NCBI GenBank assembly: GCA_005883585.1
Contig: VBFD01000015.1
Span: forward strand, 1-24,707
Direction: 5' to 3'
Source of the DNA: UBA10449 sp005883585
Lineage (GTDB): Bacteria; Chloroflexota; Dormibacteria; Dormibacterales; Dormibacteraceae
DNA length: 24,707 nt
Below the pieces are notes generated by a model. That model searched no databases. It was not told the DNA's origin and saw only the letters and a list, made by a program, of their open reading frames with translations. Numbering within the stretch: the first letter of the stretch is position 1; each line of letters starts with the position of its first letter. A program made the translations under genes and the position numbers. Shown in pieces: positions 7,427-14,966 of this stretch.

Positions 7427-8653
7427 TCAGACTTGCCCTGGCCGCGGCCATTCGCCGAGCACTGACGCGATCGTGGAAGCGGTTTCGGCCTGCGAGGCGA
7501 TGCTGTACGTGAACGTCTTGCCATCCGGCTGGGTCGCCGGGCCGAGTCCGCAGTTGGCGCCGCAGGGCGCCTCCTCGATCAGGAACACCGTTCCCGAGTT
7601 GAGGAATGACGGGGTCGAGCGCTCGTTCGGGAGCTGGCCTCCGGCCCGTCCGCCATGTCCGTACAGCCACACGCTGGGAATGCCGTTCGAGTCGCGGACC
7701 GTGTAAGCCAGGTAGTCGTCGCCGGCATCTGCCCGCGGCCGGATCCAGGCGAACTGCTGTCCGAATGCCTGCGAGCGGTTGCCCGCCGGCCCGGCCGAAT
7801 CCCAGACATAGACCACCGCAGCATTCGGCTGTCGAAAGTAGAGCTTGCTGCCAGTGCTGCCCCAGGTGGCCATGGTCGCATTCGCTTGCGAGAAGACGAG
7901 CCCGGACCGGCTCCACACGTCCAGGTGGTCGCTGCTCCCGGTGAAGGTCTGCTCGAACGCGAAGAACGCGCCATCGGGCGAGAAGCCGATGAACGCGTCG
8001 TCCTCATTGGGGTTCACGCCTCTGCCCGGCACCGCGCCGAAGGTGGACACCACGCGGTCACCACCTCCGCTCAATAGGTGAACGGTGACCGCGCTTGCAT
8101 CCGAGGTCACGTACACCAGGGTGCTGCTCTGATCGGGACTCCACGAATGCAGGCCGTCCATGAACCCGCCACCCGTCCAGCCGGCAGCGAGTGCGCTGGT
8201 GCCTGTGAACAGGTCGAGAGTGGCGATCACGCTGGCTCCGGGCGTGCCTGGACTGCCTTGCGTCGCCGACCACGACACCATTTGCTGGCTCACCAGCTGC
8301 GGGGTCCAAGAGCCGGTGATCGTGCAGATGGTGCGCGGATGCACAGGGTCGGTGACGTCCGCGAGCACCGGGTGAGTCGATCCCTGCAGCGTGATCAAGG
8401 CCTCCTGTGCGGCGGGTCCGCCCGAGCAGCTGGCATGCATGGCAGCCCAGGAAGGGACGACGGCCGGAGTCCCGGCCGGGCTCGGGCTGGGTGAGGCTGC
8501 GGGACTCGAGGCGGGCGACTCACTTGGGCTCGGCGAGGGCGACTCGCTCGCCAGCGCCGAAGGAGATGGGCTGTGGTGTGGGGTCCCGCCGTTTGAGTTC
8601 GAGCAGCCGGCGACGGCGAACATGGCGATGACGGTCGCCAGCCTGATCCCCAC
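7427..8653 (-). CDS. lipoprotein with Ser/Pro-rich linker and beta-propeller-like domain
   Basis: 408 aa from the GTG at 8653. Signal MGIRLATVIAMFAVAGC contains a lipobox (VAGC), then comes a long Ser/Pro/Ala linker (about 25-70, SPSPS repeats) typical of cell-wall-spanning tethers. After it come repeated blocks such as HSWSPDQSSTLVYVT, IGFSPDGAFFAFEQ, WGSTGSKLYFRQPNAAVVYVWD and DYLAYTVRDSNGIPSVWLYG, which resemble TolB/WD40-type propeller blades (SPDG turns). A longer start (TTG at 8746) would put the Cys at residue 48; the shorter form gives a normal lipoprotein signal. No SD decides it. It is divergent from the second lipoprotein gene. A role in envelope sensing or scaffolding is only a guess. 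Confidence 0.75.
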   Translation of the reverse strand: MGIRLATVIAMFAVAGCSNSNGGTPHHSPSPSALASESPSPSPSESPASSPAASPSPSPAGTPAVVPSWAAMHASCSGGPAAQEALITLQGSTHPVLADVTDPVHPRTICTITGSWTPQLVSQQMVSWSATQGSPGTPGASVIATLDLFTGTSALAAGWTGGGFMDGLHSWSPDQSSTLVYVTSDASAVTVHLLSGGGDRVVSTFGAVPGRGVNPNEDDAFIGFSPDGAFFAFEQTFTGSSDHLDVWSRSGLVFSQANATMATWGSTGSKLYFRQPNAAVVYVWDSAGPAGNRSQAFGQQFAWIRPRADAGDDYLAYTVRDSNGIPSVWLYGHGGRAGGQLPNERSTPSFLNSGTVFLIEEAPCGANCGLGPATQPDGKTFTYSIASQAETASTIASVLGEWPRPGQV

Positions 8654-8765
8654 GGGGAACTCAAACGACGCTCGGCGCGCGGACGTTACGGCTTGGGGAA
8701 TCGGCGCCACGGCCTCCACAATAACCGCACCGGTTTTCGGCCTCAATGAGCAACAGGTTTATGAG

Positions 8766-9209
8766 ATGAGGGCAGTTCTGGGAGTTGCTGTGCTCCTTCT
8801 TTCTGCTTGCTTCAACACCCCGACCCCGCTGACCGCCGACGTGAGCGCTTCGGCCACCCAAGCCGCGACCGTCGGCGGGCGCGCGCAGCTGGTCGTCAAC
8901 GTGACGAACACGGGACCGGCTCTCACGCATGTCGGCCTCACGTTCATCTCCGCCGACCGGTGGTACGAGCTCCACACGGTGACCGACCCGGGGACCTGCT
9001 CAGTCGACGTCGACCACACGGCGTTCGATTGCGGAGGCCTCGCCGCCGGGGCGACCGCGACGTATTCGATCGCCGGCACCGCCAACCAGGCGGGCACCTT
9101 CCACTATCAGCTGGCCCTACGCGAGCTGATCCGGCCGTTCAACTACGTCAACGACCACCCGGACGGCGCGGACGTTCAGACGTGGGACGAAATCGTCGCT
9201 CCCAAATAG
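8766..9209 (+). CDS. small lipoprotein with CARDB/DUF11-like Ig fold
   Basis: 147 aa. Signal peptide MRAVLGVAVLLLSAC has a lipobox (LSAC; Cys15). The mature part reads like a conserved-repeat/DUF11 or CARDB beta-sandwich: GGRAQLVVNVTNTGPALTHVGLTF, then C...FDCGGLAAGATATYSIAGTANQAGTFHYQLAL. Two Cys (GTCSVD, FDCGGL) may form the usual disulfide. I chose the ATG at 8766 because the frame's earlier starts run antisense through the other lipoprotein gene and lack a signal peptide. The next gene (TTG at 9210) begins directly after its stop, so they are probably cotranscribed although functionally unlike. Confidence 0.75.
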   Translation: MRAVLGVAVLLLSACFNTPTPLTADVSASATQAATVGGRAQLVVNVTNTGPALTHVGLTFISADRWYELHTVTDPGTCSVDVDHTAFDCGGLAAGATATYSIAGTANQAGTFHYQLALRELIRPFNYVNDHPDGADVQTWDEIVAPK

Positions 9210-10166
9210 TTGAGGGTCGTCATCACCGGCGGAAGCGGGCAGGTCGGTCAGATCCTGTCTCGCCATTTCCATGGTCGAGGTGTTGACGTGTCGGTCGTCG
9301 CGCGTCACATGCATCCTGTTCCGTGGACGACGGTCGCCTGGGATGGGTTGCACTTCGGTGATTGGGCCCGTGAGCTGGACGGCGCCGACGTCGTCATCAA
9401 CCTGGCGGGTCGCAGCGTCAACTGCCGATACAACGAGGCCAACCGCCGCGAGATCAAAGAGTCCCGAATCGTCACCACGCGGCTGGTGGGCGACGCGATC
9501 GCGAAGTCATCCCAGCCGCCGAGGCTCTGGATGAACGCCAGCACCGCGACCATCTACCGCCACGCGCTGGATCGGCCGATGGGTGAGGTCGACGGTGAGA
9601 TCGGAGGCGGTGAGGCGCGACTGCCGGCGTCGTGGCGTTTCAGCTACGACGTCGCGACCACCTGGGAGCAAGCCTTCTTCGAAGCCGTAACGCCGCACAC
9701 GCGCAAGGTCGCTTTGCGCAGCGCGATCGTCATGAGCCCCGACAGGGGCGGAGCTTTCGAGATCCTTCTCAACCTGGTTCGGGTGGGTCTGGGCGGCACG
9801 TCCGGTTCCGGTCGCCAGTTCGTGTCGTGGATCCACGACACAGACTTCATCGAGGCGATCGAATTCCTCATCGCCCGCACCGACCTGGCCGGCCCCATCA
9901 ACGTCTCCTCTCCCCGACCGCTGCCCAATCGCGATTTCATGACCGCCCTGCGCCGAGCCTACGGGGCGCCAATCGGGCTGCCGGCGACCGACTGGATGCT
10001 CGAGGTCGGCGCCTTCGTCCTGCGCACCGAAACCGAGCTCGTCCTCAAGAGCCGGCGAGTCGTGCCGACGCGCCTCGTCGAAGCCGGTTTTGAGTTTCGA
10101 TTTCCGGACTGGAGTGGCGCGGCGACCGACATGGTGCGGCGCTGGAGAGCAGCCCGCAATAAATAG
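9210..10166 (+). CDS. TIGR01777-family NAD(P)-dependent epimerase/oxidoreductase
   Basis: 318 aa, extended-SDR fold. The N-terminal Rossmann motif is ITGGSGQVGQIL (GGxGxxG), followed by ADVVINLAGRSVNCRYNEANRREIKESRIVTTR, diagnostic of the TIGR01777 (YfcH-like) family. WMNASTATIYRH is the active-site strand, and FSYDVATTWEQAF replaces the classical YxxxK region in the usual family manner. The C-terminal part (about 265-310; LKSRRVVPTRLVEAGFEFRFPDW) is the DUF1731 domain. The substrate is unknown for the family. It starts with a TTG directly after the preceding stop, without a clear SD. It ends within the palindrome at 10165-10181. Confidence 0.88.
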   Translation: MRVVITGGSGQVGQILSRHFHGRGVDVSVVARHMHPVPWTTVAWDGLHFGDWARELDGADVVINLAGRSVNCRYNEANRREIKESRIVTTRLVGDAIAKSSQPPRLWMNASTATIYRHALDRPMGEVDGEIGGGEARLPASWRFSYDVATTWEQAFFEAVTPHTRKVALRSAIVMSPDRGGAFEILLNLVRVGLGGTSGSGRQFVSWIHDTDFIEAIEFLIARTDLAGPINVSSPRPLPNRDFMTALRRAYGAPIGLPATDWMLEVGAFVLRTETELVLKSRRVVPTRLVEAGFEFRFPDWSGAATDMVRRWRAARNK

Positions 10167-10190
10167 ACCGACCGTCGGTCTGTTATAGAT
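10165..10190 (+). promoter_or_regulatory. perfect 17-bp palindrome plus -10 element (TetR-type operator/promoter)
   Basis: AGACCGACCGTCGGTCT (10165-10181) is perfectly palindromic around one C. Three bp later TATAGAT (10184-10190) resembles a -10 element, 16 bp before the ATG of the reductase gene. No T-run follows, so it is not a terminator. GACCGAC/GTCGGTC arms are typical of TetR-family operators in high-GC bacteria; no TetR gene is in the window. Confidence 0.6.
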
Positions 10191-10206
10191 ATCGGCATCT
10201 AGCGAA

Positions 10207-10755
<549 letters not shown>

Positions 10756-10791
10756 CCATCGGGCTTGCTGTTTAGCGACACACCACTAGCG

Positions 10792-11253
10792 TCACAGATT
10801 CTTTTCGAAGCAGATGCTGCTTGGCGATGACGAGTACTCGCCCCAGCAATCGGTCTGCGTGAATCCGGCCCGGCGATAGAGCGAGATCGCCGCCTCCTGG
10901 TAAACGCCGGTCTCGAGAACGAGGCGCTTCACGTTGAGTTGCCTCGCCGAAGCCTCGATGCTTGCCAGCACCGCCCACCCCACTCCCTTGCCCCGTTGGC
11001 CCGGCTCGACGTACATCCTCTTCACCTCGGCGGTCGCCGGATCGAGGAGGCGCATGGCGCCACAGCCGATCGCTCGTTCGCCATCCCGCGCCACGAGAAA
11101 CGCGCCGCGGCCGGCCTCGAGATGCTCCGGCTTGAGGTTCGGCCCGAAGCGCTGCTCGGGCGGATACAGCTCGGCCAGGCCGGCGTCGAGGGCCGAGACC
11201 AATCGCAGCGCGTCGGCGGAATCGAACGGTTCGGCGGTGATGACCAGGCTCAA
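10792..11253 (-). CDS. GNAT-family N-acetyltransferase
   Basis: 153 aa. The acetyl-CoA motif A is AEVKRMYVEPGQRGKGVGWAVLASIEASARQL (QRGKGVG pyrophosphate loop at about 85-92), followed by motif B KRLVLETGVYQEAAISLYRRAGF. The N-terminal part AELYPPEQRFGPNLKPEHL is often seen in small GNATs acting on small molecules or free amino groups; the substrate is unknown. It starts with a TTG at 11253, preceded by GGCGGTGAT. It is divergent from the alpha/beta hydrolase, and the ECF-type promoter at 11298 points away from it, so it is probably not in that regulon. Confidence 0.88.
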   Translation of the reverse strand: MSLVITAEPFDSADALRLVSALDAGLAELYPPEQRFGPNLKPEHLEAGRGAFLVARDGERAIGCGAMRLLDPATAEVKRMYVEPGQRGKGVGWAVLASIEASARQLNVKRLVLETGVYQEAAISLYRRAGFTQTDCWGEYSSSPSSICFEKNL

Positions 11254-11297
11254 ATCACCGCCAAGGATGCGCGAGAATCGAGTCGACGGTCAGGAGC

Positions 11298-11328
11298 GAT
11301 GAGTTTCGCGTCCAGGTTCGGTCTAAAG
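11298..11328 (+). promoter_or_regulatory. ECF-type promoter, copy 1 (hydrolase-sigma operon)
   Basis: GATGAGTTT at 11298-11306, a 14-bp spacer, then GTCTAAAG at 11321-11328. The same two blocks occur at 13451 and, on the other strand, at 13432, upstream of two further genes flanking the ECF sigma gene. A -10 of the GTCT(A) type is characteristic of ECF sigma factors rather than of the housekeeping sigma. Confidence 0.75.
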
Positions 11329-11330
11329 AG

Positions 11331-11363
11331 ATGAACGAACTCATCAGGAGGTTCACACCATGA
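11331..11363 (+). CDS. possible 10-codon leader peptide coupled to the hydrolase
   Basis: ATG at 11331 opens a frame encoding MNELIRRFTP and stopping with a TGA that overlaps the hydrolase ATG (ATGA). The ATG falls 6 nt after GTCT, exactly where the STAS gene has its apparent leaderless start. Its tandem AGG-AGG Arg codons double as the Shine-Dalgarno sequence of the hydrolase. Translation is not proven; it could be a chance reading of the 5' leader. Confidence 0.35.
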   Translation: MNELIRRFTP

Positions 11364-12202
11364 GTACGACTGTGCCGGTGACCACCGAGACTTTGAAAGT
11401 GCCTGGCGCGAGCCTCTATTACGAGGTTCGGGGATCAGGACCCGTGCTGCTCATGATGCCTGGAGGACCAGCTGACGCCGCGGCGTTCCGGAACACGGCA
11501 GTTCCCCTCGCCTCGGACTACACGGTCGTGACCTACGACCCGCGCGGCCTCTCGCACAGCAAGCTCGACGGCCCGCTCGACGAAGAGCGGATCGTGCAGG
11601 TTTTCGCTGACGACGTTCATCGCTTGCTGTCAGCAATCACGAAAGAGAAGGCTTTCGTGTTCGCCAGCAGCGGCGGCGCCTCGATCTCGCTGGAGCTGGC
11701 GGCTCGTCATCCCGAGCAGCTGAGCACTCTCATCCCGCATGAGCCGCCTTCGCCGGCACTGCAGCCGGATCCCGCGTACGTACGGTCGGAGATGGAAGAC
11801 ATCGTGGAGACCTACCGCACGGCGGGAATGGGGCCCGCGATGCAGAAGTTCATGGCCCTCACGCGGGTCAAGAACAGCGGGCCTCCGCCTCCACAAGGCG
11901 AACCGACCCCCGAGATGCGCGAGGGGATAGCCCAGATGATGCGGAACATGGACCTCTTCGTCGGACCGTACATGCTTGCCGTCGCCCGTTACGAGCCCGA
12001 CTTCGCCGCCTTGAAGGCCTGCTCCTGCAGGATCGCGCCGGGAGTCGGGGCCGAGTCGCGTGGCGAGCTCGCCCACGACGGCGGTTTGGAGCTGGCGAAG
12101 CGGCTGGGGACGCAAGCCGCCGTGTTTCCTGGTGCTCATGCCGGCTTCGACAGCCACCCCGACCAATTTGCGGTCAGGCTGCGCGAGGTGCTGGAGGGCT
12201 GA
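11360..12202 (+). CDS. alpha/beta hydrolase
   Basis: 280 aa, alpha/beta-hydrolase fold. Landmarks: SLYYEVRGSGPVLLMMPGGPADAAAF (oxyanion-hole strand), VVTYDPRGLSHS, and the nucleophile elbow FASSGGAS, where Ser104 sits in A-S-S-G-G; the first Gly of the usual GxSxG is Ala. C-terminal CRIAPGVGAESRG and FPGAHAGFDSHPDQF carry the probable acid region and catalytic His. The substrate is unknown. AGGAGG lies 6 nt before the ATG. The ECF-type promoter at 11298 drives it, and the sigma gene follows 36 bp downstream, so the two are likely partly cotranscribed, giving sigma autoregulation. Confidence 0.9.
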   Translation: MSTTVPVTTETLKVPGASLYYEVRGSGPVLLMMPGGPADAAAFRNTAVPLASDYTVVTYDPRGLSHSKLDGPLDEERIVQVFADDVHRLLSAITKEKAFVFASSGGASISLELAARHPEQLSTLIPHEPPSPALQPDPAYVRSEMEDIVETYRTAGMGPAMQKFMALTRVKNSGPPPPQGEPTPEMREGIAQMMRNMDLFVGPYMLAVARYEPDFAALKACSCRIAPGVGAESRGELAHDGGLELAKRLGTQAAVFPGAHAGFDSHPDQFAVRLREVLEG

Positions 12203-12225
12203 ACAGCGCTGCTCGACTCCCCATC

Positions 12226-12231
12226 TAAAAT
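12226..12231 (+). promoter_or_regulatory. -10 element for leaderless sigma-factor transcript
   Basis: TAAAAT ends 7 nt before the GTG start of the sigma gene and no Shine-Dalgarno sequence is present. This spacing would place transcription start at the start codon. It would give the sigma gene a constitutive low-level promoter besides the hydrolase-operon promoter. Confidence 0.5.
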
Positions 12232-12238
12232 CGACCTT

Positions 12239-13219
12239 GTGAAGGAGTCCGCGCTCTCGGCCGCGCCCGCATTCGGCGAGCTGGAGGAGCATCGGGCGTC
12301 GCTGACCGCCTACTGCTACCGGATGCTCGGCTCGCCCTTCGACGCGGAAGATGCGGTCCAGGAAGCCTTCGTGCGCGCGTGGCGTAGTCGCGACCGGTTC
12401 GAGGGGCGCGCCGCGATGCGCTCCTGGCTGTATCGGATCGCAACCAACGTGTGCATCGACATGCTGAAGAGCCGAGAAAAGCGCAACCGGCCGCTGGATC
12501 TCGGTCCCGCATTGGCGCCTCTCGAGAAGAACCTCAACGTCAGGCCCGAGGCGACGTGGCTCGAGCCAATCCCCATACAGCTCGTGGCGCCGGAGAGAGA
12601 CCCCGCCGACCTTGCTGTGGAAAAGGAGTCGATCCGGCTCGCCTTTGTCGCTGCCTTGCAGCACCTGCCGGCGCGCCAGCGGGCCGCCCTCATCCTTCGC
12701 GAGGTCCTGCGCTGGGAGGCGACGGAGGTGGCCGAGCTCCTCGACACCTCGGTGGCGTCGGTCAACAGCGCCCTCCAGCGGGCGCGGGCCACGCTCGCCA
12801 AGAGCAAGGTCAGCGCGACCGATCCCTTACCTCGATTGAGCGAGTCCGACCGCGCCATGCTGGAGCGCTACGTTTCAGCCTTCGAGCGGTACGACATCTC
12901 GGCCCTGACATCTCTGATCCGGGAAGACGCGACCCAATCCATGCCGCCGTACGACATGTGGCTGAGCGGTCGCGAGGACATCCTCAAGTGGTGGTTTGGG
13001 CCTGGAATCGGCTGCCGCGGGTCACGTGTGATTCCCGCCATCAGCGCCAACGGAATGCCGACTTACGGGCAGTACAAGCCCAGCCCGAACGGCGGCCATG
13101 AGCCATGGGCGCTGCAGGTCATCGAGCTGTCGGACGGCCGGATTGCCGATATCACCTTCTTCCTCGACACCGCCCGGCTCTTTCCTCTATTCGGTCTGCC
13201 GCCCCGGCTCGACCCTTAA
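12239..13219 (+). CDS. ECF sigma factor with C-terminal SnoaL-like domain (SigG/TIGR02960-like)
   Basis: 326 aa. Region sigma-2 at about 17-85 (LTAYCYRMLGSPFDAEDAVQEAFVRAWRS, RSWLYRIATNVCIDML), linker, sigma-4 at about 138-190 (LQHLPARQRAALILREVLRWEATEVAELLDTSVASVNSALQRARATL), then an NTF2/SnoaL-like domain from about 200 to 320 (LERYVSAFERYDISALTSLIREDATQSMPPYDMWLSGREDI, IADITFFLDTARLFPLFGLP). SnoaL-tailed ECF factors usually have no separate anti-sigma; the tail modulates activity, perhaps by ligand binding. This matches the absence of an anti-sigma gene here. The start GTG has no SD and appears leaderless. Three copies of a matching ECF promoter flank it, suggesting control of the hydrolase, STAS and efflux genes. 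Confidence 0.93.
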   Translation: MKESALSAAPAFGELEEHRASLTAYCYRMLGSPFDAEDAVQEAFVRAWRSRDRFEGRAAMRSWLYRIATNVCIDMLKSREKRNRPLDLGPALAPLEKNLNVRPEATWLEPIPIQLVAPERDPADLAVEKESIRLAFVAALQHLPARQRAALILREVLRWEATEVAELLDTSVASVNSALQRARATLAKSKVSATDPLPRLSESDRAMLERYVSAFERYDISALTSLIREDATQSMPPYDMWLSGREDILKWWFGPGIGCRGSRVIPAISANGMPTYGQYKPSPNGGHEPWALQVIELSDGRIADITFFLDTARLFPLFGLPPRLDP

Positions 13220-13399
13220 CACGCCCGCCAGGCCACAGAGGTCGATCAGGTCGACCAGGGATCTGCTCGCGTTTTCGAGCTGCAAATCACAGCCGCCTCT
13301 CTGGACCGCAACCTGGATCCTGGCGATCTGGTCGATCGTCCCCGCGTCAGGTTCTTCGAGCGGGGCGCAGTCCAGGATGATCGTGCCGATCGTCATCAC
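13187..13399 (-). CDS. short STAS-domain protein (anti-anti-sigma-like)
   Basis: 70 aa, about two thirds of a STAS domain. TIGTIILDCAPLEEPDAGTIDQIARIQVAVQRGGCDLQLENASRSLVDLIDLCGLAGVLRVEPG has the strand-helix-strand order and the C-terminal L.LCGL..VL block of STAS proteins. The position of the phosphorylatable Ser/Thr (D-S/T-S-G in SpoIIAA) reads PDAGT, so classical SpoIIAA-like phospho-switching is doubtful. The start is the GTG at 13399 or the ATG at 13396; an in-frame TGA lies just upstream. It overlaps the 3' end of the sigma gene tail to tail by 33 bp and has an ECF-type promoter 6 nt upstream, so it appears to be a leaderless regulon member. Confidence 0.75.
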   Translation of the reverse strand: MMTIGTIILDCAPLEEPDAGTIDQIARIQVAVQRGGCDLQLENASRSLVDLIDLCGLAGVLRVEPGRQTE

Positions 13400-13401
13400 C
13401 T

Positions 13402-13432
13402 GTTTAGACGGAATTCAGGGCTGAAATTCATC
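13402..13432 (-). promoter_or_regulatory. ECF-type promoter, copy 2 (STAS gene)
   Basis: On the minus strand GATGAATTT (13432-13424), a 14-bp spacer and GTCTAAAC (13409-13402). The spacing is identical to copy 1. The GTG start lies 6 nt after GTCT, consistent with a leaderless mRNA. Confidence 0.7.
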
Positions 13433-13450
13433 GGTTTTTCTAGTCAGACC

Positions 13451-13480
13451 GATGAGTTTTGCGGGCAGGGCAGTCTGAAA
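13451..13480 (+). promoter_or_regulatory. ECF-type promoter, copy 3 (efflux gene)
   Basis: GATGAGTTT at 13451-13459, a 13-bp spacer and GTCTGAAA at 13473-13480. The ATG of the transporter follows 8 nt after GTCT. With copy 2 it forms a divergent promoter pair whose -35 regions (ACCGATGA and its complement) face each other. Confidence 0.7.
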
Positions 13481-13484
13481 GGGC

Positions 13485-14930
13485 ATGAGAAACACGCGCT
13501 GGCTGTCGCTCCTGATCCTCTGCACCGGCTTTCTGCTGATCGTGATCGACATGACGATCGTCAACGTCGCGCTGCCATCGATCCAGCGCGACCTTGGCTT
13601 TTCGCAGGCTGGGCTGGCGTGGGTCATCAACGCTTACCTGATCGCGTTCGCCGGGTTCTTGCTGCTGGCAGGCCGCCTCGGCGACCTGTTCGGGCGCAAG
13701 CGTATTTACCTGATCGGCCTCGGCATTTTCATCGGTGCCTCGGTGCTGTGCGGATTGTCGTTCAACCAGCCGATGCTCATCGCCGCACGCTTCATCCAGG
13801 GTATCGGCGGCGCCACCAGCTCGGCCGTCATCCTCGCGATGATCGTGACGTTGTTCCCGAAGCCTGACGAGCAGGCCAAGGCGTTCGGCGTCTTCAGCTT
13901 CGTGGCCTCCGCCGGCGCGGCCGTCGGCTTGCTCGCGGGCGGTTTGATCACCCAGGCCGTCAGCTGGCACTGGATCTTCTTCGTCAACGTCCCGGTGGGC
14001 CTCGTCACGGCGGCCTTGTCCGCTCGGCTGCTCGAGTCCGGCCGCGGGATCGGAATTGGGCGGGGCGCCGACGTCCTCGGCGCCGCCCTGGTCACGGGTG
14101 CGTTGATGCTCGGCGTGTACACGATCGTCGAATCGTCGGTGTACGGGCTGGGCTCGCTTCACACGATCGTGTTCGGCGGGATCGCGCTCGCATTGCTGGG
14201 TGCGTTCGTCGCGCGGCAGGCGCTCGCGCGCAACCCGCTGCTGCCGCTCGGAGTGTTCGCCTCACGCAAGCTATCCGCCTCCAATGTCGTGCAGGCCCTG
14301 ATGACGGCAGCCTTCTTCGGATTCTTCTTCATGGGCTCGCTGGACCTGGAGAGGGTGCTCGGATATGGGCCGATGGCGATCGGACTGGCGTTCTTGCCGG
14401 TCGCCGTCGTCATGGGCCTGTTCTCGATCCGCTTCTCGGCCTTGCTGATCAACAGGTATGGCCCCGTCGCGGTGCTTGGAGCGGGGCAGGTCGTCGTCGC
14501 GGCCGCGCTCACGATGCTCGCGCTAGGACCGACGAACGCGAGCTATCCGATTCATCTGATGGTTCCGCTGGCCCTGCTCGGCCTGGGCGGCGGCCTCTCA
14601 TTCCCCTCGCTGACCATCATCGCGATGTCGGACGTTCGGCCCGCCGACGCCGGTTTGGCCTCGGGAATCCTGAACACGACCGGGCAGGTTGGCGGCGCGC
14701 TCGGCCTTGCGGTGCTCGCGACACTGGCGGGCTCGCGCACCTTGAGCCTGCTTCACGATGGCGCCGGCAGCGCCGTCGCGCTGGCCGGCGGTTATCACCT
14801 CGCGTGGTTGGTCGGCGCCGGTACGGTGGTCGTCACCCTGGCGCTGGCCGTGTCACTGCTGCGAGGCAGGCCCTCGATGCCGGTCGAGCTGCCGGAGACC
14901 GAGTGCGTCGAGTGCGAGGCGGCGGCGTAG
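13485..14930 (+). CDS. MFS drug efflux transporter, DHA2 (EmrB/QacA) family
   Basis: 481 aa, 14 predicted membrane helices. Motif D1 is in helix 1 (IDMTIVNVALPSIQRDL), motif A between helices 2 and 3 is GRLGDLFGRKR, and motif C-like GVFSFVASAGAAVGLLAGGLI is in helix 5. WHWIFFVNVPVGL is the usual DHA2 block after helix 5. The C-terminus is short and acidic (ETECVECEAAA). It exports hydrophobic cations or drugs with proton antiport in this family; the actual substrate is unknown. Its start sits 8 nt after the GTCT element of an ECF-type promoter, so it should be induced with the sigma factor's regulon. Confidence 0.92.
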   Translation: MRNTRWLSLLILCTGFLLIVIDMTIVNVALPSIQRDLGFSQAGLAWVINAYLIAFAGFLLLAGRLGDLFGRKRIYLIGLGIFIGASVLCGLSFNQPMLIAARFIQGIGGATSSAVILAMIVTLFPKPDEQAKAFGVFSFVASAGAAVGLLAGGLITQAVSWHWIFFVNVPVGLVTAALSARLLESGRGIGIGRGADVLGAALVTGALMLGVYTIVESSVYGLGSLHTIVFGGIALALLGAFVARQALARNPLLPLGVFASRKLSASNVVQALMTAAFFGFFFMGSLDLERVLGYGPMAIGLAFLPVAVVMGLFSIRFSALLINRYGPVAVLGAGQVVVAAALTMLALGPTNASYPIHLMVPLALLGLGGGLSFPSLTIIAMSDVRPADAGLASGILNTTGQVGGALGLAVLATLAGSRTLSLLHDGAGSAVALAGGYHLAWLVGAGTVVVTLALAVSLLRGRPSMPVELPETECVECEAAA

Positions 14931-14966
14931 CAGAATGTGCTTGGAAATAAAGCGAATGGAGGGGTC

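Noticed and set aside
10165..10181. Intrinsic terminator of the epimerase gene
   Set aside because: The stem is strong but is not followed by a T-run, and a -10-like element and a gene start follow immediately.
11630..12664. Minus-strand open frame of 344 codons
   Set aside because: Antisense to the hydrolase and the sigma factor, both clearly coding; composition is that of a shadow frame.
13428..13455. TCATCGGT/ACCGATGA inverted repeat as a stand-alone repressor operator
   Set aside because: It is fully explained by the -35 regions of two divergent copies of the same ECF promoter facing each other.
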